DNA of 64,000 bases. Source: Eretmocerus hayati (lineage: Eukaryota; Arthropoda; Insecta; Hymenoptera; Aphelinidae). Both the position numbers and the translations under genes were made by a program. Shown here piece by piece: positions 1 through 12,822 of the stretch. The stretch is from contig CM056742.1 in NCBI GenBank assembly GCA_029851415.1, positions 81,706,748 through 81,770,747 on the forward strand, read 5' to 3'. The stretch's first letter is position 1; each line of letters begins with the position of its first letter. A model generated the notes under the pieces. The model had not been told where the DNA came from and did not search any database. It saw nothing but the letters and a program-made list of their open reading frames with translations.

Positions 1-614
1 TAATATAATTTTTTATATTTTTGTTTTTTCAAAATCCCGAGAAATTTTTCAATTTTCATTTTTATATATTTGTTTTGTCGAAGCCCGGAAAAATTTCATC
101 TCTTACATTTTCTTTTTTTCTGAAGGCTCGGAGAAGATTCTGTTTTTCTATTCATTATGTTCCTATTCTATTCGAATCACTCGAACACCTTCGACTTTCC
201 TGTTTCCACAATTCTATCGATTTCAGAAAAACGAGTAATCAAATTTTTGATGGAATTATTTGCGCTTACGATGTTTTCTTCAGATGTGAATGTCCACGAT
301 GATATTGTGCAGCTCACCTCTTTCTGCGTCGACTGTTCTTACACTCGCTAAACTTTAAAGAGTACGTGTATTCGTGATGGGCTCAAGCAGGTGACATTGG
401 TGATATTGATCTTAGTACGAAGTAAGGCCCAGAATGAAAATTTTGAGTGTCACTTGTATATTTATCCCTGTAACCAACTGAGTAATTAATTCACGTCAAA
501 TCGATGTACATCTCTTTGGCCTACTAAAAATCACTTTATTTGAGCATAACGATATTTTACAACATCATATTTCTGAATTTCCGATAGAAAACTTCCGTAT
601 TTTCATAATTAAAC
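1..614. other. AT-rich sequence without recognisable gene
   Basis: T-rich on the plus strand at the left edge. Short open frames are present but have no recognisable domain and no splice-site context. I see nothing further in it. Confidence 0.5.
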
Positions 615-913
615 ACTAGCGTTATGTTTCGCGTTGCTCGGCCTGTAAAAGTCCCCGAGAAGCGTATCAGTTCACCAAAATGCTCTTTTAAATCAAATGA
701 AAATATGTTCTGTACCATTTTCACATATCGAGTTATATAATGATAACTTTCATGGTCTTTATGAGTTCAGACCCATGTGAGAAACCGCCGCTTACCTAAA
801 TATATAAAATTTTTGAAGAACGTACTCTCATTTGATTTGGAAGAGCATTTTGGAAAACTAATACGCCTATCGGAAACATTTACAAGCCGAGCAACGCGAG
901 GCATTACGCTAGT
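615..913. repeat. MITE-like inverted repeat, about 100-bp arms
   Basis: The left arm (615-717) begins ACTAGCGTTATG and is repeated as an imperfect reverse complement at 817-913, which ends with CGCTAGT. Shared blocks include the CGCGTTGCTCGG motif and the CCAAAATGCTCTT motif. About 100 bp of AT-rich sequence separates the arms. There is no coding capacity. The structure fits a non-autonomous DNA transposon. No target duplication could be defined, so the exact ends are uncertain. Confidence 0.6.
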
Positions 914-1116
914 ACTATATTATGATACAAGGGCGCACACGATGGTTTTCGCACTCCAAGTGACTTTTTCAGGCCCGAGCCACAGGCGAGGGTCTAAATA
1001 GTCACGAAAAAACGAAAACCGTTGCCGCAGAGTATTATACTATACTTTTTGATCTTCTGTGAGCGAATGAAAAGCGACAAACAGTGTGCAAATAACTCAT
1101 TTGCGCACAGACGATC
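914..1116 (+). repeat. Dispersed palindromic repeat family, copy A
   Basis: This copy carries ATACAAGGGCG near its start, the module CCCGAGCCACAGGCGAGGG at about 974-992, and a 3' block with TCTTCTGTGAGC, ACAAACAGTGTGCAAAT and CATTTGCGCACAGACGATC. The same blocks recur in inverted orientation at 8803-8950 and, more diverged, at 35.64-36.64 kb. It is non-coding and probably a MITE family. Confidence 0.6.
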
Positions 1117-4026
1117 CTAAATCAATTATACGATGCCAATCGAGCTATTCGACGTGGAATGAATGTTTCTTGGAATACGGCGCTCCGAATAATCTGCGCA
1201 TCATTTTTCAACAATTTTATACCATGAGATGGACATCCGACGGCCACGGCAGATGTAGGCCAGGAAGGTATGGTTTTGTTTTTCACAGCTCCTGAGCATA
1301 TTCATTGCATGATGGACTTATTCAGATGAACAAACTGCTGACTCATGCATGCAAAAACAGGTCTAACTGGGACCGAAAAAATATACCAGTAGGCAGTGGA
1401 GCGCATTCAACAGCTGAGCAAAACAATGACTGTGGCGATTTGCTTTGTATTCATTCCGAATGAATAACGAAAATCTGGCGTTTCCAAAAAATGAACTCAG
1501 AGGGTGGAGCAGTTAGCGCGATTCGCAATTTTTTCTGGAATCTAACAGTGCCCCGACTGTTGCCCACACGTTTCTGGGATTCGAAACCCTTGGTATATTC
1601 TGTTTTATGGAAGCTAAGAACTCTGGCTGTACATGATCACATTGAACTTTGGCAGTAGTCATATTGGTGATGATTTGGAATGTATCTCGTTTCCGGAAGG
1701 CATGATTGTTTATAAATATTTTGTTTCGATGTTGTGTTAAGATACAATAGCCATTTCAAAAAATACCAACATCAAGTGCAGGTACCTTTATTGAATCATT
1801 TTCGAAGCACTTTACACACGTTTTTCCCGGATCTGGTCTGCCTCAGATTTGAAATGCGCCAAATTACATCTCGTTATCTCATTTTTCTCGCAGCGAGAGC
1901 GTTTCGAGATGGAATAGTCGCTGCATTTTAATTTTAGAATGACGAAACTTTACTTTCCATGACTACCAGCTGCATAAAAACTTGTTCAGTATGTATTGTC
2001 CGTATAAAATACTGATCGTTACAAACAATGATGCGTAGAAAATACGGTGCATTATGTTTTGGAGGTCCATTTATTTCACGTGGAATAGCCCAGTCGCAAG
2101 CCATTCATACATTATCAGAACAATTACGCTAAAAGTTCGATATACCTATATATAAATACTTCCACGCAAATGATGAATCACTAATACTTATATAAGTTTT
2201 TAAATGATATACCTAATTAATAAAATCATTAAACGAATAACTTATAATGAGATTAATACTTCAGCTTCTGATAAATTTTTCAGTTGACTCGCTCCATCTA
2301 TCATTATAAAAAAAAAGAAATGATTCTTGTGTTCTACAAAAAATTGAACTGCTATAAATATCTAAATTCATTACAAACTGTACTGATGTAGAACGAATAA
2401 AGTGTATCCACTAATCCCTCATACCCCGATGTGAAAAATCGTCATTCGTCGGCCCTGCAGCGAATAATGTCATGGTGGTCATGTCAAAGTACTTATGAGG
2501 CGAATTTAGCTTTTGCGTGTTACGTGTTTGCACACGTAAAGAAACGACTTGGCTTGATTCAAGGCGAAATTTCTTTGGACCGAGCAATTCAACACTCGTC
2601 AGCGGGTTTGATCCTTTGTTTAAGGACCTTGCAAATGAAATCTTTTTAATTTGGAAAAATCGTATACATTGCGATTGCATGAGGAAAAGCCGATAATAAC
2701 TTGTAATACGTTCTAATCGCTCGCATTCCTTTTTCCTTCCTCTCCTCGAATGTGAATGAGGGTTCATGATTAATCCTGCGTATTATTTGAAAATAAGTAG
2801 GAAGAAAAGAAAAAGCGAGAAAAGAAGACTAGAAAATGAAGAAAGAGAAACGGCAAGACAGGAGAAATAAGAGAGAAAGACACGTCAATCGAGAAAAAGG
2901 CCCCACGCAGTAATAACACGGTTTCTTGTGAATTTTCACACGCTTGATCGATTTATCGAGGTTACCATATTGAATTCTTGTGACATTATTGATCATCAAC
3001 AGTCATAGTTGCAAAGTTACGGTATTCTATGTATATTTAAGAAAATATGCATTTCCTGGGCTAAACACATCGGAACAAAGACGTAGATCACACAATATTC
3101 TACAGCAAAAGTTCTCCAGGACTTTCCCGGGAAACTCAGTCCTCGAACTTGTATACACGTGGAAAGAATCTGGCGTGATTGACATGGAGATTATATATGG
3201 ACGGGGATCACTTCGTCTGTTATATTCTGACGTAGACTCGAATCTGAGGGCTATCGATAAGTCAACGAATGATTTTTGATGAAAATGAAATGCACTGTAA
3301 GTTGTTAGTTATTGGATTTCAATAAGTCGAAAATTTAGGATTTCCCCGTGAAAGAGTGCAAAAATCGTGCCCCGGTCCTGGCCAACGGGAACACTTACGC
3401 GGTATACGTATGTGTGCATGAAGCCCAAGAGCGAGTTCGTGATGCAATCTGGTGCCTAATATTGTTAGAAGAAACCAATATCACCTGCTAACTAATTTCC
3501 ACGGAAAATTCCTAATCTTTTAGCATTACCAATGCTCACGTGAAGTCATGAGAGAGACAAGTTCGATTCATTGACTGGACAAAAATCCTCGATATTCTCC
3601 AACGTCGAAGAACCAGGGCCAACTTTAATCGGAAAATTCGACTGTGTACACCCATGTAGGAGATGATCTTACTTTCAAATTTAGGATCCGCCTTTCTTCG
3701 TTTTAAAAATGTGCGCGACGGCGATGCTAAGAAATTGAGAATTCTTTGCAGAAAAGCACCTAATCGATGATATAGAATCGATTTGAAATGCAATCAGCCA
3801 ATAATCGTATGTACAAGCTATACGCGACAGCGAGACGCTGCCGTTTCTCTTGAAAATTAATAAAGACGATAATGTAAGTGCTTCGCGGTCAGTGTATTAA
3901 CTGCGTACACGATCCATCTGACAATCGGTATAAGACCAAAGAATGTAAACGGGATTCCAAATGACGACCTTAGATCTTTGTTTCGCGTTTTTTGTACCTT
4001 TCTTTAGATGTATATTAAAAATTCAC
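1117..4026. other. AT-rich intergenic sequence, nothing recognised
   Basis: Only short open frames without domains were found on either strand, for example 2411-2767 minus and 2980-3279 plus. Neither has codon-bias or splice evidence. A purine-rich stretch (A/G tracts) lies at about 2800-2900. No tRNA, inverted repeat or element end was identified. Confidence 0.4.
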
Positions 4027-4445
4027 CTATGACCCGCAGTTCATCTTGAATATCCATATCTGCATCGTTCTGATTGGCTTCTGGTGGTAAAGCACGTGAT
4101 TCGGCTGCTGCGTTGGCTATCTCCATTTCTGCCGGACCTTGATCCTGCCCGACGATCACAGCACCGTCGATATCCGCATCATGATCAACCTCCATGCGTT
4201 GCTCGACCTGATTCCCATTGTTTCCTATATCTATTCCCTGCAGGCGCGCCCATTCTCGCAAGTTTTTTTCGTGTTTAGATGAATTGAAATGCTTGACAAC
4301 CGCAGTTTTTTTTACTGACTGTATCCGTTCTGCAAATGAGACACTGTGTCTCTGTCCCGTTCTCGATTGGGGCAATGCGGCCTCGCAATTCTTCAATGTC
4401 GTTCCATGCCTCTTGGTACCTGTAGACTATGTGTTGGTGCGCCAT
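4027..4445 (-). pseudogene. C2H2-type zinc-finger reading frame with a frame break at an A8 run
   Basis: An ATG at 4443-4445 in a good context (GAGCAATGGCG) opens a frame that runs to 4275 and contains CLIC. A second minus frame, open from 4396 to about 4004, contains HFNSSKH followed by an acidic, Ala/Asp/Glu-rich tail. The two frames are joined at an uninterrupted A8 run (T8 at 4306-4313 on plus). A one-base change there would place CxxC about 12 residues before HxxxxxH, the spacing of U1/matrin or BED-like C2H2 fingers. A plausible splice donor (ATAG|GTGAAT) ends the block at 4027; no downstream exon was identified. It is either a pseudogene or an intact gene with a homopolymer error. The specific function is unknown. 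Confidence 0.45.
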
Positions 4446-6962
4446 TGCTCCCTAATTACAACTGGAATAATGATTGACTAATAGAATATATAGTGATACT
4501 GTGGTTTGGGAGGTACGCATTGTTTTGTTACAAGCAACATTGGCGAATGTTTGTTATGAATACGGTTTCAGCTTATCCAAAACGTGAAATGGAAAGGAAT
4601 TATCTCGCAATAGCAAAATATTGGGAAATGATGTTTTATGAACTGAATCATGGTAAATTAAAGTCAATAACCAAGAACTTCCCCTTTTTGAATATCCAAT
4701 CGTTGGCACATTCACTCAGAGGGAAGGTAACAATTAGTTCATCTCCATTTTAGATACTTATGGAAAGTTGCATTTTAAAAAGTGAAGAAGTATTGAATGC
4801 CATATATGATGGATTTTCTTGGGCGCATTTGCCTCGTCAGTGCTGGTTCTCCTCGGAAATTTATCGCTGAAAACCGATTATTGACCCTAGTGAATTCTGG
4901 GAGCTTTCTGAAATCTAGTTGTAAAGATTTTCACGTTATCTTCTTGTGTAGGTAGCTGTACCTGGAAAGATGATGATTGACTTCTGCCAGAAATAATTAT
5001 AAAGGTCTTGAAAAAATCTGCGATTCTCTCACTGGTGGAAGTCGATAATTTCAAGTTTTGGTGGATATTGAATTCTTTCTTGGGCATCGGTCAAGCATCT
5101 CTTTGATTTCACAGACGCCTGCGTTTCCTCATGAGAGTGGATTATAGAGCTTTTCATAGAAGCTGTAGTAGATAGAAACTTAGGAATTTCATAAAAATTG
5201 GTAGACCAGAATGGATTCCCTTAAATAAGTATCAAAATTTCATACCCAAACCTGTACAAGAATATTGTGCGAGAGAGCAACTATTGGTGTGAAAAATGTC
5301 GACGCGAGTCAATGTTTTACAATTTTTTGACCGAGTCTTACAAAATGCCGGATTTTGGCGTTGCAGAATAAACGGTATATCTATCCACGCTCGCATATGG
5401 TTCCGTCTGTACTGATGAGTACCAATCACTTTCAAAATGCTCCCTAAAATACTGCCAGGTACGTGTAAAAAATGGCAAGGATAAGCGTGAAACCGGGAGT
5501 GACCTGTAAGTTGCATTTACCGTGACAAAAAGAGGCATTACAGTCCCGGTCAAGAATTTTTATTTTTAGGTGTGTACCGACCATACCTCTTCCGAAAATT
5601 ACAATGATCGACTTCTATCAATGATCAAATTCTAGGCATTCACAATAAGACTTTCAAACTGACTACCAATAAAAATTGATCATCAACTGTGTAGATACAG
5701 ATAGGTGGTCCAGAAGATAACGCGACATTTGCTAGAACACAATCTCATATAGCAGTATGTCTATAGTATGGCAATAAAGCTGTCAAAAGTTACGATATTC
5801 AATGACCGGTTGTGTGAATTTTATTTTTTTTTTCCAAATAATTACATTCGCGAGAAAAATGCACCTAAGAGCGTGAAATAAGGTTGGATTCCGTCGAAGC
5901 TATGATTTTCTGAAAATAGATTTGAAAACGGCATAAAATGGCATTCTTACGAGCCGTAGGTCCAGTAAGAGGGTTGATAAAATTTAAAAAATACTTTCTT
6001 GTACTATTGTAACATAGTGCTAACGAGAATTTTTTTATGCTTCCCTAGCCCCCCGTGGTGGCCATTTTGCCCAGCTTGCTACAGAACCACTCATATATTC
6101 CCTCGTGGAATGCTTAATACTGCTTATCAAAATATTATTTGGAAGCTAGCTGTGAAGGATGAATAATTCACATTTCTTAATAAGTAGGGTGTAACCCAGC
6201 TGCAAATATTCAGGACGATAACAGAATGCATCCGATAAGGTTTCACAATTTCGAGTTGATAAATTGGAAAAATGAAAGCTACAGATGTACTATCTTGTTG
6301 TTGATTATATTGCTGGCGTAAATAAATAAAACCATTGTAATGACACGGATGCCGTGACTTACCTGCGTGTACTGTCTCCTAAAAGTAATAGTTCGGCTTC
6401 GGCATCTTTTGGCAACGTTCAATGAGGTTCTCCGACGAGTATTACCCATTGGATGAGGTTCAAGGTGCAAATATAATAGTATTCATGTGTATGACCATAA
6501 CTTCTAAACACCTCATGTAAGCTATTTTTCTTGGAAAAACTGTAAAAGCACAAAATATTACACGCTTTGAGGTTAGTTATCGGGAGCAAGAACAATAAAA
6601 TGCTTTGTTCCTGCGGGACTTTGAAAACAAAACTGCTATGTGTGTGCGTGTGTACTCATACATGGTATTCTCCTGCGGGATCGGCTCGGCAAGGCCTGAT
6701 CTGGGCAAGGCCGGGAATGACCTTGAATTGTACGGGACCGCTCTGGGCTTAGTATGGCTACGGTCATTCCATTGGCTGACAGAAAAATGGAGCCCCGCTA
6801 TTGGTTGATGTCCGCAGCAGAACGGTTTGGAAATTCGAATCCGTGCAAGCACAGAATGTCCGCTGACTAGACGGCCGAGCCAAGCAATACCAGATTGATT
6901 CTGATCGCATGTGTACTCAAGTAAATTTAATATTTTGCATATATCAAAAGCTATTTGCAATC
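4446..6962. other. Intergenic sequence, no gene recognised
   Basis: Overlapping short open frames at 5232-5553 (minus) and 6577-6960 (both strands) have no recognisable domain. A locally GC-richer patch at about 6680-6890 has short repeated words (CTCGGCAAGGCC, GGGCAAGGCCGGG) and a GT-rich run just before it. It could be an old repeat, but no clear ends were seen. Confidence 0.35.
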
Positions 6963-8287
6963 ATGGATAGAAAGTCAGCCTCAAAAAGTAGCTTGGTTGA
7001 ACAAAAGTGCGGCCTAGACACAAGATCTCCTTGGCTGCAGCGGATCCTGTGTGGTTGCTGCGTGGATGCTGAACCTAAGTTGATTGTCTTTAGCAAAAGC
7101 CCAGTAAGTACATGGCTCTGTTCTACCTTGCAATCCCTAAAGTTTTCTAAACAAGAGCAGTATGCCCTGTCAAAAATGTATCAGCCATTGTAGGATTCAT
7201 AACCCAACTTTTCATCGATGGACCATCGACTGATGTGGTACCCCATCCCTTGGCAATTTCATGATTGGATGTTGAAGCAGATCCATTCAGTTGATCATGG
7301 CATTCATTTTTCCCAAGCAGAATCACATTGCACAACTTGATGAAATACTGATGATCAGAAAACCCTATAGCTCAATTCTTCATCGATGGACATTCGACTG
7401 ATGTGGAGTATCCCATCCCTTTGCAATTTCATCATGAAAATGTTAAAGCAGGTTGATTCACTCAATCATCGCAATCATTTTTGTCAATCATAATTCATAT
7501 TGCACTGTTTGATGAATGACAAATGATCAGAAAAACCTATCACCACAACATCACCCAAATTGGCATTGGTTAATGACTAGTGTGTTGAATAATTCAGGAC
7601 TCGACTACTTATTAACTTTCATAAAACTTTCAGTTTCATGTTGGTCGAGCACCTGGGAATGAGGCAGTGATCAACACGATTCAGACTGCTGATGTTCAAT
7701 GCATCTTCAAGCGAGATAAAGAGTCTCTGCAGTGGTCGGTGACCAACATGGCTTACTGCATGACGGTGAACATGGACACCTTGTACCGTGGAGCAACTGC
7801 ATTGCTAACCAATGGTCTTCACGTTCAGATCGGCCAATCAACTTGTGAAAGTTATATTTTTCTTTCCACTGGCTCAACAAAAATGGACAGAGCCACATCA
7901 TTGGGTCTGGCTATCGATATGTTGATATCGATGAACACCAATGCAGAACAGCAAATAAAAAGTGACTTTGACACCTATGAGAAGGAGTCGGCTGGTTATT
8001 TGAAAGATTTGTCAGATTTAGGTGATAAGAGAGCAATACTGGTAGCTGAAAAGGGATTGATCATGTCCAGAATGTCAAAGATCGATGAAGAGCTAGAAAA
8101 AAATCATCAAAAATTTTTGGGACTCAATGCACTGATAAATTTTGGTAAAATTTTGATGAAAGAGAAACATATTGAGTACACCGAAAAAACCGACAATATT
8201 ATGAGAGAATTTCACAGAGTATTTGAGACTTATAGTCAAAGTTGTGATCTGTATGAAAATGGTCGAGCAGGACAACAAGGTGCATAG
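6963..8287 (+). CDS. FHA-like domain protein with C-terminal coiled coil, two exons
   Basis: Exon 1 runs 6963-7103 (ATG to CCA|GTAAGT), the intron 7104-7633, and exon 2 7634-8287 after TTTCAG. Both exons meet in phase 0, giving 47 + 217 = 264 residues. Residues about 40-120 resemble a forkhead-associated fold: FHVGR at the start of the core, a CIFKRD strand, WSVTN, and a later beta-rich segment ending YIFLS. Established FHA motifs are GR, SxxH and NG; here only GR is clear, while the phosphothreonine-contacting Ser/His and Asn-Gly positions look replaced. The remainder (about 130-260) is Lys/Glu/Leu-rich with heptad-like spacing, so probably coiled coil. No signal peptide or membrane segment is seen. 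It could be a scaffold or a DNA-damage-type FHA protein. The fold call is by eye only. Confidence 0.6.
7190..7545. repeat. Two-copy tandem duplication inside the intron of the FHA-like gene
   Basis: A unit of about 170 bp is present twice head to tail. Both copies contain TTCATCGATGGAC, CGACTGATGTGG, CCCATCCCTT, GCAATTTCAT and TGATCAGAAAA in the same order. The divergence between copies is moderate. It lies wholly within the predicted intron and does not affect the reading frame. Confidence 0.7.
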
Positions 8288-8802
8288 AAATTGATGTCAA
8301 GAGTTGAGTGTATTTTATTTTTGGCTTGAGAATGTTGATGATGAATTGTAAGAGCCTTCCATGTGTTACTTATACTGTAGACTGTATTGATAGAATTTTC
8401 AATTAATAACAAAATATAAACATATGCATTCATCCAGTAATCTTCTACTCTCTTCTCATTCTCTTATCGCTGATATATTTACAAGTTATTTAACCAAAAG
8501 TGTATCAGAACTTTGAATGTGCTTGCAATCACACATTCACAAATCGATTCGGCTCTCAGCAAGATCAGAGAGTTGTTGTTTGTGCTGGAATAGCGTAATT
8601 GAAGCATATTTCCAATATTGAGCCCTAATTTATTCTAAAGCCTTCACCTCATATCACAAGTCTGACACTGCACCAGTCCAACCAATGAGCCCGAGAACAG
8701 TTCAAGATAATTGTAGACAGAGATTTTGCCACATGGAAATCCTGTAGAATTTCATCTGTAGAATGTACATAAGTCTGAATCATTATCTGAATCAGTTGAT
8801 GA
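8288..8802. other. 3' flank of the FHA-like gene
   Basis: AT-rich sequence after the stop codon at 8285-8287. It probably includes the 3' UTR, but no canonical AATAAA is evident close to the stop. Nothing else is recognised before the dispersed repeat at 8803. Confidence 0.35.
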
Positions 8803-8950
8803 TGTTTTTTGATCGTCTGTGCGCAAATGAGTCATTTGCACACTGTTTGTTGCTTTTCATTTGCTCACAGAAGATAAAAAAACATAGTATGGTACTCGGG
8901 CGCAACGGTTTTCGCGCCCTTGTATAATAATATACTATTAAACGACATTC
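8803..8950 (-). repeat. Dispersed palindromic repeat family, copy B
   Basis: On the minus strand this copy matches 1041-1116 closely (TCTTCTGTGAGC, ACAAACAGTGTGC, CATTTGCGCACAG) and keeps the ACAAGGGCGCGAAAACCG block. It lacks the CCCGAGCC...GGCGAGGG module seen in copy A. It is therefore an internally deleted or alternative form of the same non-coding family. Confidence 0.6.
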
Positions 8951-10440
8951 AGTATCGAGCAAAAATAATGTCAATGAGATAGTAGTCAACTTATCGATTA
9001 ATACTGTCTTAGCTCGAGTGCCGACGTTGAAAAATGTGATCACTCGTACCGAATTGGTTATTAGCTTTCGCTGAAATTTTTTTACGCACTTGTCGTACTT
9101 TAAGAGGATTAGAAGGCCAGTAAGGGAGCTTAAACAATTAAAAACGAGCTTGAAAATCGCTTCCAGACTGTTCCAATTTTGATGCTATGGGTCCCGATCA
9201 GATGTGGTCCCGATAATGGTTATTCTTGAAAGACATAGAAAACTGGTTTAAAAATAACAGAGATCGGTGGCATTCATGATTGAAAAAAGGTTCACGTGAA
9301 GTTGAATCGCATTATGAAAATTGCCAAATCTACCAGATAATTTTCCGAAATCACATGTCTTAAAGGGCTCTGCAACAATTAGAGCCTCTCTTAGAGAAGA
9401 AGGTCGGTTACTGCAACCTCGAATCAGTGAGAAATTCGCACTTGGAATGTTACCTTTTCCATGATGACAGATAAAGGACGCAAAGTCTGTACTTTCCTGG
9501 TATCAAGCTGAACATTAAGCATTTTCCTATGAGTACCGTGTTTGTATCGACATAACTAGTTATCACAAACAGATATGATAAAATTACTCAAGGTATTGTT
9601 TTGGTAGTAACCGAACTTCTTCGTTCCAACGGCAGACTGTGCCTTTAAGAGTGAAAATTCCCTCGTTTCGCAAGAATGTGCCAAGCACTTGATTACTCTT
9701 TCTTCGTCGTTCTTAATATTACTAAAATTAGCATCAGAGATGTCGGCAAAAATTTTGGTTGTTTAATTACAATATACCATCATTTCGGATAAACTCCAGT
9801 ATGATTGTCGTGTCAAAATGCTGTTCACCGAACTATCTTCAAAATATCATAGTTGTGAGATATTTTATTACCCGTATTGTCTAAGACCGTGCACATTCAT
9901 TAGGTGAATGGATCAACGCAAGAGTAGAGACAGAGGTAGAGATAGAATTTTGGCGTAAACAAAGCCCACCGGTTTTGGATTCACTCGTTTCTTCGAAATC
10001 GTCAACTTAACTTCTTCTTCAGCAAAATTATTACATCGTGCGGAGGGATGATTTGACGAGGTTGACGTATCTCTATAGAGTATACTGGGTTTCCCTCTAC
10101 AACTCGCGGGCGTCCTCACTCCGTCGTGTTCGTAAATATGGTTCATTCATCACAATCATTAGCATCAAAGTATTCAAAGTAGTCCAGTAACCTTTGAGTG
10201 AAGAACGTTCATGCGTTGTAGTTGTAAGGGAGGTTTCCAAGCAAATCTTTTACTCAATTTCTTTTGAAATGCAATCGACCGATCTTCTAGTGTATAAACT
10301 TGTCTAGTCCTCCTTTCAAAAAATCGTTGACGTTGCGTAGAAAATTTATACATAAATTATTTTACATTGTTTCATGAACAACGTCAGCTGCTGACACAAA
10401 AATCGCCACTTAATCCAATTCCGTTAGTATTTGAATCATT
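8951..10440. other. Intergenic sequence, nothing recognised
   Basis: There are no long frames and no inverted repeats with clear ends. Short minus-strand frames at 9913-10146 have no recognisable domain. Confidence 0.4.
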
Positions 10441-12822
10441 GATGTAATGATGGACTTATGAAACATTTTTTCACCAGATTTCTGCAGGTCTTGGTACATC
10501 TGTCGAGACAGTAGTGCAGTAACTCAGGGCCCGTATGTAAATCGTTTGACATGGACGAATTTTCATACAGATCAACCATTCTGTTAGTATTAGCAACATC
10601 TTTCTTCTCGTGATAATTCGTTTCATTTTCAAGAGTAAATCTTGTGTTTACATCATCTTCAGAAATTTTAGAGGTCTTGGAATCATCATCACTTTCTTCA
10701 AAAATATCTTTAGCAATTGTTGTGTTCTTTCTAGAACACCAATATTCGGTGGTGTAATACTGTAGGTGAGACTTATATTTTGAGAATCGAAATTGTACTT
10801 CTCAAACTTCTCGTTGTCGGCTAACATATCGACCATGAGTTTGTTCAATGGTTTTATCTCAGATTTGATACTATTAGCCATATCGTCGATAGTATCACAG
10901 CGCGTGATTCGCTTTATGACAAGATGTTCAACACTAGAGAAACTTTCTCTTGGAGCAGAATATGGGCTACAACACTCACTCGTTAAATTACTGCGAGACA
11001 TTTTCTGGAAAAACTTCAGCTCATTTGGTTACCAAGCGCCACGTGGGCAAGCTCAGAACGGCCAGATTCGATAGTTGTTCCAATTTCATGCTTGCCTCAC
11101 TCGATACCTGAAAGAGTTTCAATATGAGTACCCTCGTAGAAATTGCAGGATGCTCGAAATCACGCAATATGTCAAGGTTGGTCTCTTGCGGTTCATTAAA
11201 TGATTGATAATTTCCAAAGTTGTATGAAGCAAATCGTTCATCAAAGTGGAAGTCCATGTTTGCTGATCTTTCTTGATAATCAACATACTCTCGAGGCAGA
11301 GAATGCTTCAGACTCGTGGTAGATGAATGAAATTCAAGGTCCACTGATATGTGAAGGATCTTTAACCCACTCATCAAATTCTGTGTTTGGGGTAAGAGAG
11401 GCTGCAAGTTTTTTTCAGGTTCATGCTCTTTGGTTTCCACGTCGTGACTTCCTTTACTCATACCTCAAATTTGGTGAATCAGAGCCCCTAATTTTGCAAG
11501 ATTGTGTGCAATAATATTCAAATGAATAATCATCCAAGTCTGTGTCGTTGGCATGAAGATATGTGCAAGGTTGTACAGAGTTGAGCGCTAAACATTCCAG
11601 ACTAGGCCATTCTTTACCTCTGGCCAAGTTCGATAGGTCAGAATCTGTAAATGCGTAATATCCTTTAGAGTGGAGTTATAAATTGTAATCATGTGGGTCT
11701 CCTGTGCTATCTTACCTAGGTACGAGTTTAGTTCCCTTTGAGTAGTTATTTTCAGGAACAAAGTTGAAGAGCTTCTCTTTTTAAATTGAATATCTTGAGG
11801 CATGGGAAGATCCATATCTGAGAATTTCAACAAGTTTTCTTGTTTGGTAAAATTACCAGTGAGATAGCGCTATTAATCAATCTGAGTACTTGATAATTTG
11901 TGACTCTCAAGGTTGCATTACCCGCTGTCGGTATTATCTGAACTGGCCACTGCGGTTATCGCAATAATCTGTGGTTCACAGCACTCAACAGTCGCAGATT
12001 CGTTGTGGGATTCCTTCTCTAGTAAAATATCGATCCAGATGCCCGTGTTATTGACATGGTTGCAGAGATCAACTCAATTTCTGCGTTAGGAGTTACCTTT
12101 AATGGGTCATGAATGGTCAGTTGATAGGCAGATTGGAGGTTATCACAATGCATATGATCACAGACAGAAAACCGAAGTTTATTCGAATGATTAGTGAAAT
12201 TTTCATCATTATTGTACTCCAAATTTCTGTCATCCCAGCATTTTTATATCCCTAAATCAGCAGAATCCCTTCCATTTCCCTCATTTGGATCACTAGCATG
12301 AAGAACTCGTCATTGTCTCGTTTTGTTATTGTTCAAGAGAGCTTGATCACTCGAGACGTGGTAATGGCAACAATTGTTTGAATTATCATCATGGACGTAT
12401 TGGTTATGACTTGTAACAAAAATTTGTGCTTGGCTTACAAAGATCAAGTTGTACCCGAGATCGTTTACGACAGCCTGGTCATCATTGTTACAGCCAGAGA
12501 CATTTTTGCATTCAGTCTCGATGCAAATATCCTGATACTTGATCTCACTTTCATTTTTGAATGCAAATTTCAAAATGCTATCGAAAGAACTTTCTGAGTC
12601 TCTGATAATATCTGTGAGAAATTAATGCTGCTTTCCTCCCGGACTGAGACTGGTTGCGGAATAATGATCATCCTCATCTTGGAATTGATTTGAAATTTTT
12701 TTGTTGAAGACTTGAGTACTACTGGCAATATCTGATTCAGTGGGTGAGGCCACTCGTTCTGCAAAATTCAAGTCACAATTTTTGGTACATCGGACTACAT
12801 TCATCTCTGCATCCACTTGTAA
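10441..12822 (-). pseudogene. Unrecognised gene or pseudogene in several exon-like blocks
   Basis: A series of minus-strand open blocks (about 12822-12570, 12573-12310, 12222-12019, 11833-11588, 11645-11472, 11461-11021, 11001-10648 and 10735-10441) encode polar, Ser/Asn/Asp-rich peptides. Several blocks are bounded by splice-like signals. Examples are CGCATTTACAG before the 11645 block and GAG|GTATGAG at its end, TTCTCACAG near 12613, and TTTTTCCAG near 11005. The last block changes frame at about 10700-10735. I do not recognise a domain. It may be a fast-evolving multi-exon gene or a decayed one. Block edges and their order in a transcript are inferred. Confidence 0.3.

Noticed and set aside
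8093..8433. Minus-strand frames of 61 and 65 aa under the FHA-like gene
   Set aside because: They are antisense shadows of the coiled-coil exon and its 3' flank.
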